Below are positions 1 to 8,300 of a stretch of 64,000 bases of DNA, one piece after another. Location: assembly GCF_000092365.1 (NCBI RefSeq), contig NC_014218.1:372001-436000 (forward strand), in the 5' to 3' direction. Source of the stretch: Arcanobacterium haemolyticum DSM 20595. GTDB taxonomy: Bacteria; Actinomycetota; Actinomycetes; Actinomycetales; Actinomycetaceae. The notes under the pieces are model-generated. The model was not told the origin of the DNA. It made no database searches and saw nothing but the letters and a program-made list of their open reading frames with translations. How positions within the stretch are numbered: the first letter of the stretch is position 1; every line of letters starts with the position of its first letter. The translations under genes and the position numbers were made by a program.

Positions 1-63
1 TTTGCCGCGGTGGATATCTTCCCGAACACCCATTTTGTTGAAACAGTGTGCGTCGTATCGTAG
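1..63 (+). CDS. C-terminal end of a TrmA/RlmCD-type RNA m5U methyltransferase (partial)
   Basis: Reading from base 1, an open frame of 20 codons ends in TAG at 61-63. Its peptide includes AAVDIFPNTHFVETVCVVS. The pattern D-x-F-P-x-T-x-x-x-E-x-V is the usual tail of SAM-dependent 23S rRNA/tRNA uracil-5 methyltransferases of the TrmA/RumA family, where the glutamate is the conserved general-base region. The gene starts to the left of the window, so catalytic Cys and SAM motifs cannot be seen. The stop codon lies inside a 20-bp tandem duplication. The call rests on one short motif, so it is likely but not certain. Confidence 0.55.
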   Translation, partial: FAAVDIFPNTHFVETVCVVS

Positions 64-91
64 AATCCGGAGTCGTATCGTAGAATCTGGA
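52..91. repeat. 20-bp tandem duplication (two copies) over a stop codon
   Basis: Units at 52-71 and 72-91 differ at one base (GTCGTATCGTAGAATCCGGA and the same with T for the second C). The first copy contains the stop codon of the partial gene at 1-63, so the duplication reproduces the gene end in its own 3' flank. It looks like a small local slippage or integration scar. Confidence 0.8.
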
Positions 92-100
92 GCCAGATCG

Positions 101-152
101 GCGCCAAGCAGGGCAACAGTGCCGTATACGATACTCCCGGCCTGTCAGCCGC
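101..152. repeat. 52-bp direct repeat, left copy
   Basis: This copy matches 905-956 with three mismatches in 52 bases. The unit has small internal dyads, GGCA-acag-TGCC and GTAT-acg-ATAC. It ends six bases before the toxin stop codon at 158, and the second copy lies beyond the antitoxin start, so the pair brackets the toxin-antitoxin module. Confidence 0.85.
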
Positions 153-157
153 ATGAG

Positions 158-571
158 TTAAGACTCCCAAGGATTGAGAACTGGAACGTGTAGCGGTTTA
201 ACATGTTTTTCATTACGGGAAACTAAAAGTAGATGATGAGCATCAGCTATAGCAGCAATATAGGCATCATCAATCGGTGCTTTTTCTGGCACCTCGAATG
301 TGTTAAATCGTAGAGACGCCGCTAGATCAAAACTCAAGATTCGCCCGTCAAATGTTGGCAATAAATCGTGCTCAAACCACCGTGAAAGAATCTGAGCCTG
401 TTGTATATCGCGCTTCGCGATAGCACGGATACCTCTGCCTATTTCAGCAACCGTCAAGCTTGATATATAACAATCAGTTTGGGGAATGTTGTGTGCCCAC
501 TGTGCAACCTGCGGGTTTTTATCTGGCCGGCGAAGTGCAGAAACAACATTGGTATCTAATAGATACTTCAC
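158..571 (-). CDS. vapC: VapC-type PIN-domain toxin
   Basis: This 137-residue protein has the length and pattern of a FitB/VapC PIN-domain ribonuclease. Acidic residues sit where the family binds Mg2+: D6 in LLDTNVV, E43 in VAEIGRGI, D101/D102 in PIDDAYIAAIA, and the SRN segment near residue 120. Family members cleave tRNA or rRNA and are held inactive by a cognate antitoxin. It follows the antitoxin gene with an ATGA overlap (568-571), so the two are probably translationally coupled. The active-site residues appear intact, suggesting a working toxin. The exact RNA target cannot be read from sequence. Confidence 0.9.
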   Translation of the reverse strand: MKYLLDTNVVSALRRPDKNPQVAQWAHNIPQTDCYISSLTVAEIGRGIRAIAKRDIQQAQILSRWFEHDLLPTFDGRILSFDLAASLRFNTFEVPEKAPIDDAYIAAIADAHHLLLVSRNEKHVKPLHVPVLNPWES

Positions 572-804
572 AGCACAATCTCTCGCATTCCTACACCGTT
601 GCGTCCGGGATCAAAGATAAAATCTTCCGAAAGATCTGGTTCTTTTTGTGCCAGTGCTTCACAGATACTTCGGGACTTTGCGTTCAAAGCAGAACGGAGA
701 ATTGCACGGGCTTCTGCTTCCATCGAGGTTCCTTTATGAGCAGCAAGGTTTTTCAGTGCTTGCTTCGTTCCTGTTGGCAAATCACGAATCAATAGTTGCT
801 CCAT
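568..804 (-). CDS. vapB: FitA/VapB-like ribbon-helix-helix antitoxin
   Basis: The start at 804 is chosen because AGGAA lies a few bases upstream; the frame is open seven codons further to 825. The product is 78 residues. An N-terminal ribbon-helix-helix (LLIRDLPTGTKQALKNLAA, then EAEARAILRSAL) should dimerise and bind operator DNA. The C-terminal half (LSEDFIFDPGRNGVG) is the kind of flexible tail that occupies the PIN toxin. It is the first gene of the pair and most likely represses its own promoter, although I see no strong dyad operator upstream of 804. Confidence 0.85.
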   Translation of the reverse strand: MEQLLIRDLPTGTKQALKNLAAHKGTSMEAEARAILRSALNAKSRSICEALAQKEPDLSEDFIFDPGRNGVGMREIVL

Positions 805-904
805 AAATTCCTCACGCCCTTCCAATCATTGATATCACATATTCGATATCTTACGCTTCTATGCTCCTATTGCCCAGGCTTCCCCCTCACGGAATCATAT
901 AAAA

Positions 905-956
905 GCGCCAGGCAGGGCAACAGTGCCATATACGATACTTCCGGCCTGTCAGCCGC
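905..956. repeat. 52-bp direct repeat, right copy
   Basis: Same unit and same orientation as 101-152, with three substitutions. It lies between the antitoxin start and the 3' end of the next minus-strand gene (980). The stretch 805-979 otherwise holds only the antitoxin leader. Confidence 0.85.
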
Positions 957-979
957 TTTTATTTGCCTATGAAACGGGG

Positions 980-1555
980 TTATGCAATCTCCAAGGCCGT
1001 CACCTGCCAGCGTTCGCGGAAGATTTCCAACCGCAATGCGGCAGCACGAATCCGAAAACCGTCATGGATAACGATCCCAACCTCAGCAACTCTACGCCGC
1101 GGGTGAGTCACATGGAGACGTCGAATTAATGGAGGAGTGGTGTGTGGAGCAGCGCCTGCTATCCGAGCATTGAGCCCAGCCCGTGAACATAAATGACGAT
1201 AAACACCAGGAGCTAGCCACGATTGAAGTTGCCGAACTGGCCGGTGCCCCAGCAGTACCTCAATTGCCTGCCCAATGACTCGTGCGGCAAATTTCGGTGC
1301 AGGAATAACCGAGTCAGGCAAAGGGTGGTCAAGGGAGAACCGATCATCTTCGTCATCAACTCTTTCCGTACAACTCAAACGTATCGCGATCCGATCAAAA
1401 GGACGTTCTGGCGAGGTAACTGGCGGGGTGGCGCGGCGCTCCATCACCGAAACGGTTGGGACACGTTGAAAATCTGGTCGATTTTCCTGTGAAACGGGGA
1501 CAAAACGGAGAGCGCGAGGTTCGGAAGTAACCTCGGATAAAACGCTGGTCATCAT
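980..1555 (-). CDS. Rv3235-family conserved actinobacterial protein
   Basis: This 191-residue protein has a low-complexity N-terminal half. The C-terminal half (about residues 85-190) carries the family pattern: GQAIEVLLGHRPVRQLQSWL followed by a basic HxxxPxxR segment and VxIHDGxRxRAxALRLE. In actinobacteria the family usually sits beside secA, often with a LysM protein, as here. It has no signal peptide or membrane segment and its function is unknown. Its start overlaps the upstream LysM gene by four bases, so the two form an operon. The family call is from recognition of motif and context. Confidence 0.75.
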   Translation of the reverse strand: MMTSVLSEVTSEPRALRFVPVSQENRPDFQRVPTVSVMERRATPPVTSPERPFDRIAIRLSCTERVDDEDDRFSLDHPLPDSVIPAPKFAARVIGQAIEVLLGHRPVRQLQSWLAPGVYRHLCSRAGLNARIAGAAPHTTPPLIRRLHVTHPRRRVAEVGIVIHDGFRIRAAALRLEIFRERWQVTALEIA

Positions 1556-1947
1556 AGGGTCCTTTCAACGGGTGGAAGAATGATCTGCTGTCCTGGGTAA
1601 AGAAGCTGAGGATCGGAAATCTGCGGGTTTGCTGCCACGATGCGTTTAACTAAAGAAGCGGTTTCGGTAGGCGAACTGTAAGGTGCGATTTTTTCTGCGA
1701 TACTCCACAATGAATCGCCTGGTTGGATCGTGAAAATAGAGGTTTGTTCGTCAAGCACGCGAGGCTTTGTGATATGTGCACGTAAAGAATCAGGAGTTCG
1801 CTGGATTTGCCTACCAAATTCGCTTGTAACGACTACGGGTGTGCTATCGGAAAGCGGCGCTGCATACGCTGGTGTGGGAAGTAATAGCAAAGTTCCTATG
1901 GCAATCCGCCGAGCCTTAGGTGAACCAACTGCCGCAATCACACGCAA
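1552..1947 (-). CDS. LysM domain protein, secreted or membrane-anchored
   Basis: 131 residues. The N-terminal hydrophobic run (ARRIAIGTLLLLPTPAYAAP) looks like a signal peptide with an AxA cleavage site near residue 30. A single LysM domain fills the C-terminus (about residues 70-128), with the typical FTIQPGDSLWSIAEKIA start and LLYPGQQIILPP end. LysM binds N-acetylglucosamine of peptidoglycan. The start is uncertain: the annotated codon is TTG at 1947, GTG at 1941 is an alternative, and neither has a good ribosome binding site. The 3' end overlaps the Rv3235-family gene, pointing to a shared envelope-associated role. Confidence 0.8.
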   Translation of the reverse strand: MRVIAAVGSPKARRIAIGTLLLLPTPAYAAPLSDSTPVVVTSEFGRQIQRTPDSLRAHITKPRVLDEQTSIFTIQPGDSLWSIAEKIAPYSSPTETASLVKRIVAANPQISDPQLLYPGQQIILPPVERTL

Positions 1948-1964
1948 AAGTTGATGGTGACGCT

Positions 1965-2138
1965 TTAAAACGGCAAAATATACGATAAGCTATTCCACAG
2001 GAATAATCCTGCCAATAGTGATAAACCGCTAATTCCTAAGAGTTGATCGGGCGTAAAGGGGCGTTCGGAATGGCTCAAATATGCTATCTCTGTTCCACTT
2101 CCTATGGAACAGAGTAAGAGAAACACCCCTTTTAGCAT
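1965..2138 (-). CDS. small membrane protein, unknown function
   Basis: A 57-residue hydrophobic protein. The start at 2138 (ATG) is preferred because AGAGG lies eight bases upstream; GTG at 2147 is possible. It has two predicted membrane segments, one near the N-terminus (VFLLLCSIGSG) and one near the C-terminus (ISGLSLLAGLFLWNSLSYIL), joined by a polar loop. It ends 17 bases before the LysM start, consistent with the same operon. I recognise no family. Confidence 0.5.
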   Translation of the reverse strand: MLKGVFLLLCSIGSGTEIAYLSHSERPFTPDQLLGISGLSLLAGLFLWNSLSYILPF

Positions 2139-2229
2139 CTCAATCACCTCTTTTTGTAATGTTTAATGACGTTTGATATTGTTACGTGATTTTTAATGAT
2201 ATGAAAGAGGGTAAGCCCGGCACGGGGAT

Positions 2230-2238
2230 TGTGGATAA
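2230..2238 (-). promoter_or_regulatory. DnaA box (perfect consensus)
   Basis: TGTGGATAA is the reverse complement of TTATCCACA, the consensus DnaA box. It lies in the leader of the gene starting at 2279. A second perfect copy lies at 3119-3127. Whether DnaA binds here is untested. Confidence 0.5.
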
Positions 2239-2278
2239 CTTATTAGGGAGGAAAAATAATTGCCATATATTTATAGGT

Positions 2279-2827
2279 ATGAGTTGGCGAACCATAATTG
2301 AAAGCATCGGTGCGCGGATAGAAAACGAAGAACGCGCGGCGATGCTCGAAGAAGTCGAAGATTTAACAGATGCCGAACATGCTGGCGTATATCTGCATGA
2401 ACGATTACGCGGTTCGCTGGGGCGATTCGTAGCAGTCAGTCTAGAGAAAGCTCAACTATCTGGAACTCTCGAAGAATCAGGTAAGGATTGGTTCGTTCTC
2501 AAGGGGATGCAGGGAAGTGACATCGTTGTGTTGTCGGCTGTTAAGGGAGTGTCCGGCCTATCTTTGGCGATCGGAGAAAAATCGCGTTATTCGCGTACGC
2601 TCAATTCAGTGTTGCGCAGGCTGATAGGCGAATACGTGATCATCAACAGGCTATCTCACCCAATGAGTGGCCGGTTGTGCTCTGTGGGAGTGGATTATAT
2701 TGTGCTTGAAGCCTCTGAACAGCGTGAATGGGCACATGGGTATAGCTGCAGGATAAATAAAAGAAATCCCACCACTGATCTTTACATGCCACTATGGCAA
2801 GTACAGACTGTCAGTGATGGGGCTTAA
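2279..2827 (+). CDS. conserved hypothetical protein
   Basis: A protein of 182 residues, soluble, mixed alpha/beta, with no signal peptide. ATG at 2279 is the only plausible start in the frame; the open frame runs back to 2186 without a better codon, and a GGGAGG lies about 30 bases upstream. Small proteins of this shape (an N-terminal region around SIGARIENEERAAMLEEVEDL, then a beta-rich region with VLKGMQGSDIVVLSAVKGVSGL) sit near secA-region genes in related actinomycetes, but I cannot name the family. The neighbours on both sides are on the opposite strand, so it is probably monocistronic. Confidence 0.65.
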   Translation: MSWRTIIESIGARIENEERAAMLEEVEDLTDAEHAGVYLHERLRGSLGRFVAVSLEKAQLSGTLEESGKDWFVLKGMQGSDIVVLSAVKGVSGLSLAIGEKSRYSRTLNSVLRRLIGEYVIINRLSHPMSGRLCSVGVDYIVLEASEQREWAHGYSCRINKRNPTTDLYMPLWQVQTVSDGA

Positions 2828-2844
2828 AGAGAAAGTCACGCTAA

Positions 2845-3057
2845 TTAATCGTCGAATTCTCCGGCGCTAATTTTCTGGCGCGTTTTTTCGTACCCTGATT
2901 GGATGTAATCGTCAAGGGCAGTTTCGGAAATCCGCCATTGCCCACGGCCGCCTACTTGAATGGCGGGAATCTCTCCGTTCTTGATAAGGGTGCGTACCTG
3001 GCCGGCTGAAACACAAAGACTTTCTGCGACGTCTGCGATAGTAAGAAATTTTTGCAT
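2845..3057 (-). CDS. BldC/excisionase-like helix-turn-helix regulator
   Basis: 70 residues. The start at 3057 is supported by GGGAG nine bases upstream; the frame is open to 3081. Nearly the whole protein is a MerR-type winged helix domain (FLTIADVAESLCVSAGQV, then RTLIKNGEIPAIQVGGRGQW). This is the layout of BldC-like and excisionase-family DNA-binding proteins. No effector domain is present. Two DnaA-box-like sequences lie just upstream (3097-3127), between it and the divergent SAF-domain gene. The target genes are unknown. Confidence 0.8.
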   Translation of the reverse strand: MQKFLTIADVAESLCVSAGQVRTLIKNGEIPAIQVGGRGQWRISETALDDYIQSGYEKTRQKISAGEFDD

Positions 3058-3096
3058 ACCTATAGTCTCCCACTTCTGCATTTATCGCGTCGACTG

Positions 3097-3127
3097 TTAT
3101 CCCCAAACACTCCGAACCTGTGGATAA
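3097..3127. promoter_or_regulatory. pair of inverted DnaA-box-like sequences
   Basis: TTATCCCCA at 3097-3105 (one mismatch to TTATCCACA) faces TGTGGATAA at 3119-3127 (perfect, reverse orientation) across 13 bases in the divergent promoter region of the BldC-like and SAF-domain genes. They could bind DnaA or act simply as an inverted repeat for another regulator. Confidence 0.45.
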
Positions 3128-3166
3128 CTTTCGCCGCTAATAACTGAAATTTGACACTATAGGGAT

Positions 3167-3751
3167 ATGGTTTCATTTGCGAAGTTAATACGGAAAGCGC
3201 GAGATCCACGCCTCCTTCTAGGCATGGTTCTTGTTATCGGCGGTGGCACGGCAGGCGCATTGTTGATGAGTGAACCGGATTCCGTTCTGGTTCCGCAAGC
3301 GACAACTGACGTAGCAGCAGGCGATACCCTAGATAAGAACAACTTCACGCTGGTCCAGATGCCGCGCGATATCGCACATTCGTACGTGCATGGCCTGGAT
3401 TTCGCGCCAGGTTCGATCACTCAACGTTCTCTTTCTGCCGGCGAATTTCTGCCAGAAAATGCAGTTGGAAAGAAGAACGTAGGTATCGATATTGCGGTTC
3501 CGGTGGCGGTGCCACAGTCGTCGGCCCTCAAACCCGGAACCACAATCAATGTCTGGCGCGTCCCGCGGGATAAAGACGCGCATTCGGAGATCATTGCACG
3601 CGATGCGATTTTCGTGGGCGTGGAGGAGCGCAAGGTGATCGCGGACGGAAAGAAGTTCGTGAATATCCGTGTGAATTCGGGCGGCGTGGCAAATATTGTG
3701 GAGGCGCTGGGGCGTGGGGATGGTTTCGTTGTGGTCGGGAGCGGATCGTGA
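3167..3751 (+). CDS. SAF-domain (CpaB/RcpC-like) membrane-anchored protein
   Basis: 194 residues. One N-terminal membrane segment (about 16-35, LLLGMVLVIGGGTAGALLM) is followed by an SAF domain (about 40-110) with VAAGDTLDKNNFTLVQMPRD and a second beta-rich part to the C-terminus. SAF domains of CpaB/RcpC proteins act in Flp-pilus assembly and bind cell-wall glycans. AGGG lies just before the ATG. The gene overlaps the next by GTGA (3748), so they are coupled. No pilin, TadA ATPase or secretin-like gene is in the window, so a pilus role is not shown. Confidence 0.75.
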   Translation: MVSFAKLIRKARDPRLLLGMVLVIGGGTAGALLMSEPDSVLVPQATTDVAAGDTLDKNNFTLVQMPRDIAHSYVHGLDFAPGSITQRSLSAGEFLPENAVGKKNVGIDIAVPVAVPQSSALKPGTTINVWRVPRDKDAHSEIIARDAIFVGVEERKVIADGKKFVNIRVNSGGVANIVEALGRGDGFVVVGSGS

Positions 3752-4938
3752 GTGCGATTACGTGTTTGCCATCACGTTTGGATACGGACGTGATTTCCGA
3801 ATTGACGCACACCGGGGATGCCAGTTTGGTAGTTCGCCGTTGTGCTGATATGGCTGAAGTTTTGGCCGCGGCTCGCGCCCGCATTGCGTCTGTTGCGATT
3901 ATTGCTGAAGACGTCGATTTTTTGGACGTCACGCTTCTTTCTGATTTGCGGCAGTATTTGGCTGTTGCGATTGTGGTTGGGACGGGAAGCACACGTTCCA
4001 TCGACGTTCGTTCCCTCGGTTCTGTTGAAGTTTTCTCTCCGCACGCGGCCGACATTGCGAACCGGATTCGCGCCAGCGTGGGTTCGCACGAATACGTTCC
4101 TTCGTTTTTGGATGACGACGCCGATCGTGACGTTTCGAAGGGCGCGTTTGTTGCGTTTTGGGGTCCGTTTGGTTCGCATGGCAGATCGTGCTTGGTGCGT
4201 GATTCTGCGGCGATTTTATCGAAAGAGCATGACGTTATTGTGGTTGATGCTGATTCGATGGCGCCATCGCTCGCGCAGGTTTTTGATGTGGATGAGAGTT
4301 CGGATCTGATTGGTTTGGCGCGCATGATCGATCAGGGGCGCAAGATTGAGTTGGAATTGTGTGTTACCCGGCCAGTGAGTTCCTTTGGCAATGTTCGGCT
4401 TGTGACGGGGATGAACACGGGGCAGCGATGGCGGGAGGTATCGCGGCCGGTTGCTGATCGGCTATGGCCACTGTTGAGTTCGGGATCTGATCTTGTTCTT
4501 GCTGATGTGACAGGTGGAATGGATGAGCGGGCGGAACGGGTAGATCGTTGGGCGCTTTCTCGATCTGCGATGGATTCGGCGGATGCGTTAATTCATGTTG
4601 CGTCAGCGACGCCAAGTGGGTTGAGGCGGTTGATCGAGCATTTTGACGAATTGCGTGATCGTGAACCGGGCCGTGATGCGATCGTGTTAACTGGCGTTCG
4701 TTCGTCTGCTTTGGGTGTTGGCCTGTTGGCACAGGCGCGTGACGTGCTGGATACAGTGGGGATCGGAGATGTTCCTGTTTTTGGCGTGCGGGAGGAGCGA
4801 TCGATTCTGGATAAGGCGTTGATTGATGCTCAAGCAGTTCCGTATGCTCGCCCAAAGTGCGGGTACACGAAGGATGTTGGGCGAATATGTGAGTGGATTA
4901 AGGATAGAATGCGTGTATGCGCATCTATATCCCATTGA
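3748..4938 (+). CDS. CpaE/MinD-like ATPase with deviant Walker A motif
   Basis: 396 residues. An N-terminal receiver-like region (about 1-120) precedes a MinD/ParA-type nucleotide-binding fold. The Walker A region reads FWGPFGSHGRSCLV, with Arg in place of the usual P-loop Lys; actinobacterial CpaE-like proteins often show this change. VIVVDADSM follows as the switch/Walker B-like strand, and DLVLADVTGG further on. It is coupled by overlap to the SAF-domain gene, so the pair may work together at the envelope, but the rest of a tad locus is missing. Whether it hydrolyses ATP is uncertain. Confidence 0.7.
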   Translation: MSAITCLPSRLDTDVISELTHTGDASLVVRRCADMAEVLAAARARIASVAIIAEDVDFLDVTLLSDLRQYLAVAIVVGTGSTRSIDVRSLGSVEVFSPHAADIANRIRASVGSHEYVPSFLDDDADRDVSKGAFVAFWGPFGSHGRSCLVRDSAAILSKEHDVIVVDADSMAPSLAQVFDVDESSDLIGLARMIDQGRKIELELCVTRPVSSFGNVRLVTGMNTGQRWREVSRPVADRLWPLLSSGSDLVLADVTGGMDERAERVDRWALSRSAMDSADALIHVASATPSGLRRLIEHFDELRDREPGRDAIVLTGVRSSALGVGLLAQARDVLDTVGIGDVPVFGVREERSILDKALIDAQAVPYARPKCGYTKDVGRICEWIKDRMRVCASISH

Positions 4939-5366
4939 TTCTGAGCGATCTTGCTGCTGAGCAGATCGATGTTCGCCGTGTTCATGCGGTTACTCCTGCA
5001 CTGTGTGCCGCCGTGCCTGATGAGGATGCCGAAGGGTATGAATACATGGCAACGCTGGCTGCTGCCGATGATTCGTTGCGTTTGATTGGGCAGAATCCAG
5101 ATACGGAACGCCGCCGTGTTGTTGCGGTAGCTGAAGTGCCTGATACGGCCGTAGCTGTGGCGGTGGATGCTCAGCTTCCTACCGAAATGGATCTCTTTTC
5201 GCAGGTGCGGTGGAAGAATGTGGAATCGTTCCACATAGATCTTCCCGGATCAGAAGATCTTGTGGAACGTGCGATTGCTGGTGATGAGGATGCATTCATG
5301 GCAACGGGCGATATTGAATTGTTGTGGTTCGACATCACTGAACGGCTCCGTTTAACTGATCACTGA
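4917..5366 (+). CDS. DUF6912-like conserved actinobacterial protein
   Basis: 149 residues, acidic, soluble. It begins MRIYIPLILSDL and has a central region rich in VVAVAEVPD and a C-terminal ELLWFDITE. This matches a small conserved actinobacterial family I know as DUF6912; function unknown. The start overlaps the CpaE-like gene by 22 bases in another frame, suggesting cotranscription. The stop codon overlaps the convergent sbcC by 15 bases. Confidence 0.6.
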   Translation: MRIYIPLILSDLAAEQIDVRRVHAVTPALCAAVPDEDAEGYEYMATLAAADDSLRLIGQNPDTERRRVVAVAEVPDTAVAVAVDAQLPTEMDLFSQVRWKNVESFHIDLPGSEDLVERAIAGDEDAFMATGDIELLWFDITERLRLTDH

Positions 5367-8300
5367 AAGCGTTGATCCCTTCCCTTTGCTAGGGGTGATT
5401 CGTACCTGGTTAGGTACGCGCGATTTGAGTTCATCAACGTGTGAAATGATGCCTACCTTGCGGCCTTCTTTAGCAAGTTCACTGAGAGTGCTCATCACAT
5501 CATCCAAAATTTCGCTAGAGAGCGTACCGAACCCTTCATCGATCATCAGAGTATCAATGCGGATGCCGCCGTTTTCTTCTTGCACAACTTCAGTAAGGCC
5601 AAGGGCGAGTGATAGTGCGGTGTAGAACGTTTCGCCACCTGAAAGACTACGAGTGGAACGGATCTCTGATTCGCCTTCTCCGCGAGCATCGTAGTCAATG
5701 ATTGACAGCCCAAGCCCTGTTCGGCGTTCATTTTCCCTCGCTTCAGAACGGATAAGTTCATAGCGCCCGTGAGAGAACCGGGAGAGGTAGGCGTTCGCGC
5801 GGTCAATCACCATATCAAAGCGCCGCATGAGTACCCAGACTTGAAGGCTGACATTCGTGCGAGATGCTTTTCCTGCCTGGGCAAGTTGATCGAGCCGTAC
5901 AAGTGGACCGATTTTCTGAAGTTCATGCGCCCAATCGGTGACTGCAGTAGATATCATTTTTCCTGATGCGGTAGCAACCTTGATGCCTTCCTTCATGATT
6001 GCTTCTTGGCTGGCAAGATCCGAATGGGTTTCTTGTGCAACCTTCGCTGCTGTATCAGCTTCATCTACGTGGGCAGTTTCTTCCCCAGTGAGTGCGGATA
6101 GCTCAGGTGATTCTAACTGGCCGTGAATTCGTGCCCACGCAGATTCAAAGTTCTGAATCGATGCCGTTAATGATTCAGCTTCGGACGGTTTCAGTGTTGC
6201 GGCCTGGACCTCTTCTAAGTTCAGGGAGGCATCCTTCAACGCAACAGATAGAGTAGCCTGAGCTTGTATAACGTCCGCTTGAGCTGCCTCATATGCCTTC
6301 AATGCGTCACTACACCGTGCAATCGTGGCGCTGTTTTCTTCCGTAGCGCTGATGAGTGCCGAAATCGAGGACGCATCGCCTTGAGCCTTCGCAACCTCTT
6401 CCCGTGCAGTTGCAATCGCGTGTTCTTCTTCTGTGATACGTTCGCGAAGCCCCTGGCATTCGGCTTCTAGGCGCGCGTAACGCGATCCTGCTTCTTCTTT
6501 TTCATGACGAAGTGCAGAAATCGTAGAACGCAGTTTTTCTAACGACGATTGTGCCACCTGTGCTTCATCTTTCTGGTCTTGGAGTGCGTTCAGAGAACTG
6601 GTGATTGATTCATGCGTGAGTTCTCCGAGCTGATCAAGAAGAGCTGCACTGCGGGCACGCAAAGCCGAGATGTTTGAACTGGACTGTTCGAGCTGCACAC
6701 GTACGCGATTTAATTCTTCTTGGGCCTGCTCAACATCGCTTTTGCTTGCGTGTTCATCGGTTGGTTGCGCAGGGGCAGGATGTGCGGCAGAACCGCAGAC
6801 GGGGCACGGCTGGTTCTCTTCTAGTTCTGCAGAAAGAATGGCAGCTTGGGAGGCGATCCATCGCGAGTTGATAAGAACAAAATGAGCGTGAGCATTAGTA
6901 TTCGCTTCAACTAATTCAGCATGGGATATTTCTGCATGGTGGATGTGCTCACGTAGAGCATCATGTTCTGTTGTACGAGCGAGTTTTTCGGTGAGAGTGC
7001 TGATCTCAGAATCAATCGCAGGGAGTTGTTGCGCGTGCTTTTCTGCTGTTGCTTGTTGTGCTTCCTGCTTTACCAACTCTTCAGGGATGCGATCTTGGCG
7101 TTCCTGAATAGTTTCAAGCTTCTTCAGCGATTCTGCCAGTTCTTCCTGACGCTTGTGGAGTTCGTGTTCCTGGATAACAGTAGTTTCTTCGCGTTCACGC
7201 ATCATACGTAAATACGTTAACGATTCGCGAAGTTGTTCTTCTGCTTGATGGAGTTCCGTAAGCGTTTGCGTAATATCGCAGGTGGCCGGATCTAATCCAC
7301 CAAGAGTGGGGAAGTTTGATTCTGGCAGGGCACGGAACGCACTGCGGGTAACTTCTTCACGTTTCTTTAGCCGCTTTTCAAGATTGAGGAGAACAGAGTA
7401 CCGTTCCGCCGGAATCACTGCCTGGTGATGGCGGGCAACGCGTTGGCGCACAACATCAATATCTTCCGCCTGGGCTTCACATTCCGTTTTTTGAAGCAAG
7501 AGTTGTGAACGCCGCTTGAGGTTATCTGCCAGAGCGTGTTGTTCTTCGCTCCAAGCTTGAGCTTTCTGGAGAACAGAAGCAGATTCAGCCAGCTGTTGGG
7601 AAAGAACACCATGCCGTTCATGGAGTTCAGATAAGCAGGATTCCACACGATCTACGAGGCGCGAATCGTCCGGTTCGGTGAGCTGGCTATCGAGTTCAAG
7701 GAACTCATCTTTCAATTCAGATACTGCGGAATTTCCGAGCCATCCGGAGACTGCGTGGGTAATAGCGGTTCGTTTTTCCGCAACACCTTGGGAAGCATCG
7801 CTCATTTTCCGGTGGAGCCGAGTAGCGAAATCGCGATAGAGCCGGGTGTTAAACAACGTTTCCAACAATTGGGAACGATCTTCTGATTTCAAACGGAGAA
7901 AATCTGCGAACTGGCCTTGGGGGAGTACCACTGTTTGAACGAATTGTGCCCGCGAAAGTGGCAGGATGGAACCGAGTTCAATACCAACGTCAGATGATTT
8001 GGTTGCGAGGACTTCGCCAGAATCCCACAATTCTTGTTCCACAGCAGCTTCAGAGAGACGTATCAATGTTGCCTTTTCAGATACAGGTGTAGTACCGCCG
8101 CCACGTTTTGGTTTGTTCCAACGCGGAGTGCGAGTGACTTTAAATGTTCCTGCACCAACCGTGAACACGAGTTCAACACGCGATGGAGTGGCCGGATCTG
8201 CATATGTTGAACGAATACGGCTGTAATCAGATTCTGCCCCCGCAGTTTCGCCGTAGAGCGCGAAAACGATCGCATCAATAAGCGACGATTTTCCTGAACC

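Noticed and set aside
2-193. 63-codon plus-strand open frame at the left edge
   Set aside because: It runs across the tandem and 52-bp repeats and overlaps the toxin 3' end. The adjacent frame from base 1 gives a recognisable methyltransferase tail ending at 63.
3591-4325. 244-codon minus-strand open frame opposite the CpaE-like gene
   Set aside because: Ser/Arg/Thr-rich antisense product; the plus strand holds a coherent ATPase with a coupled start.
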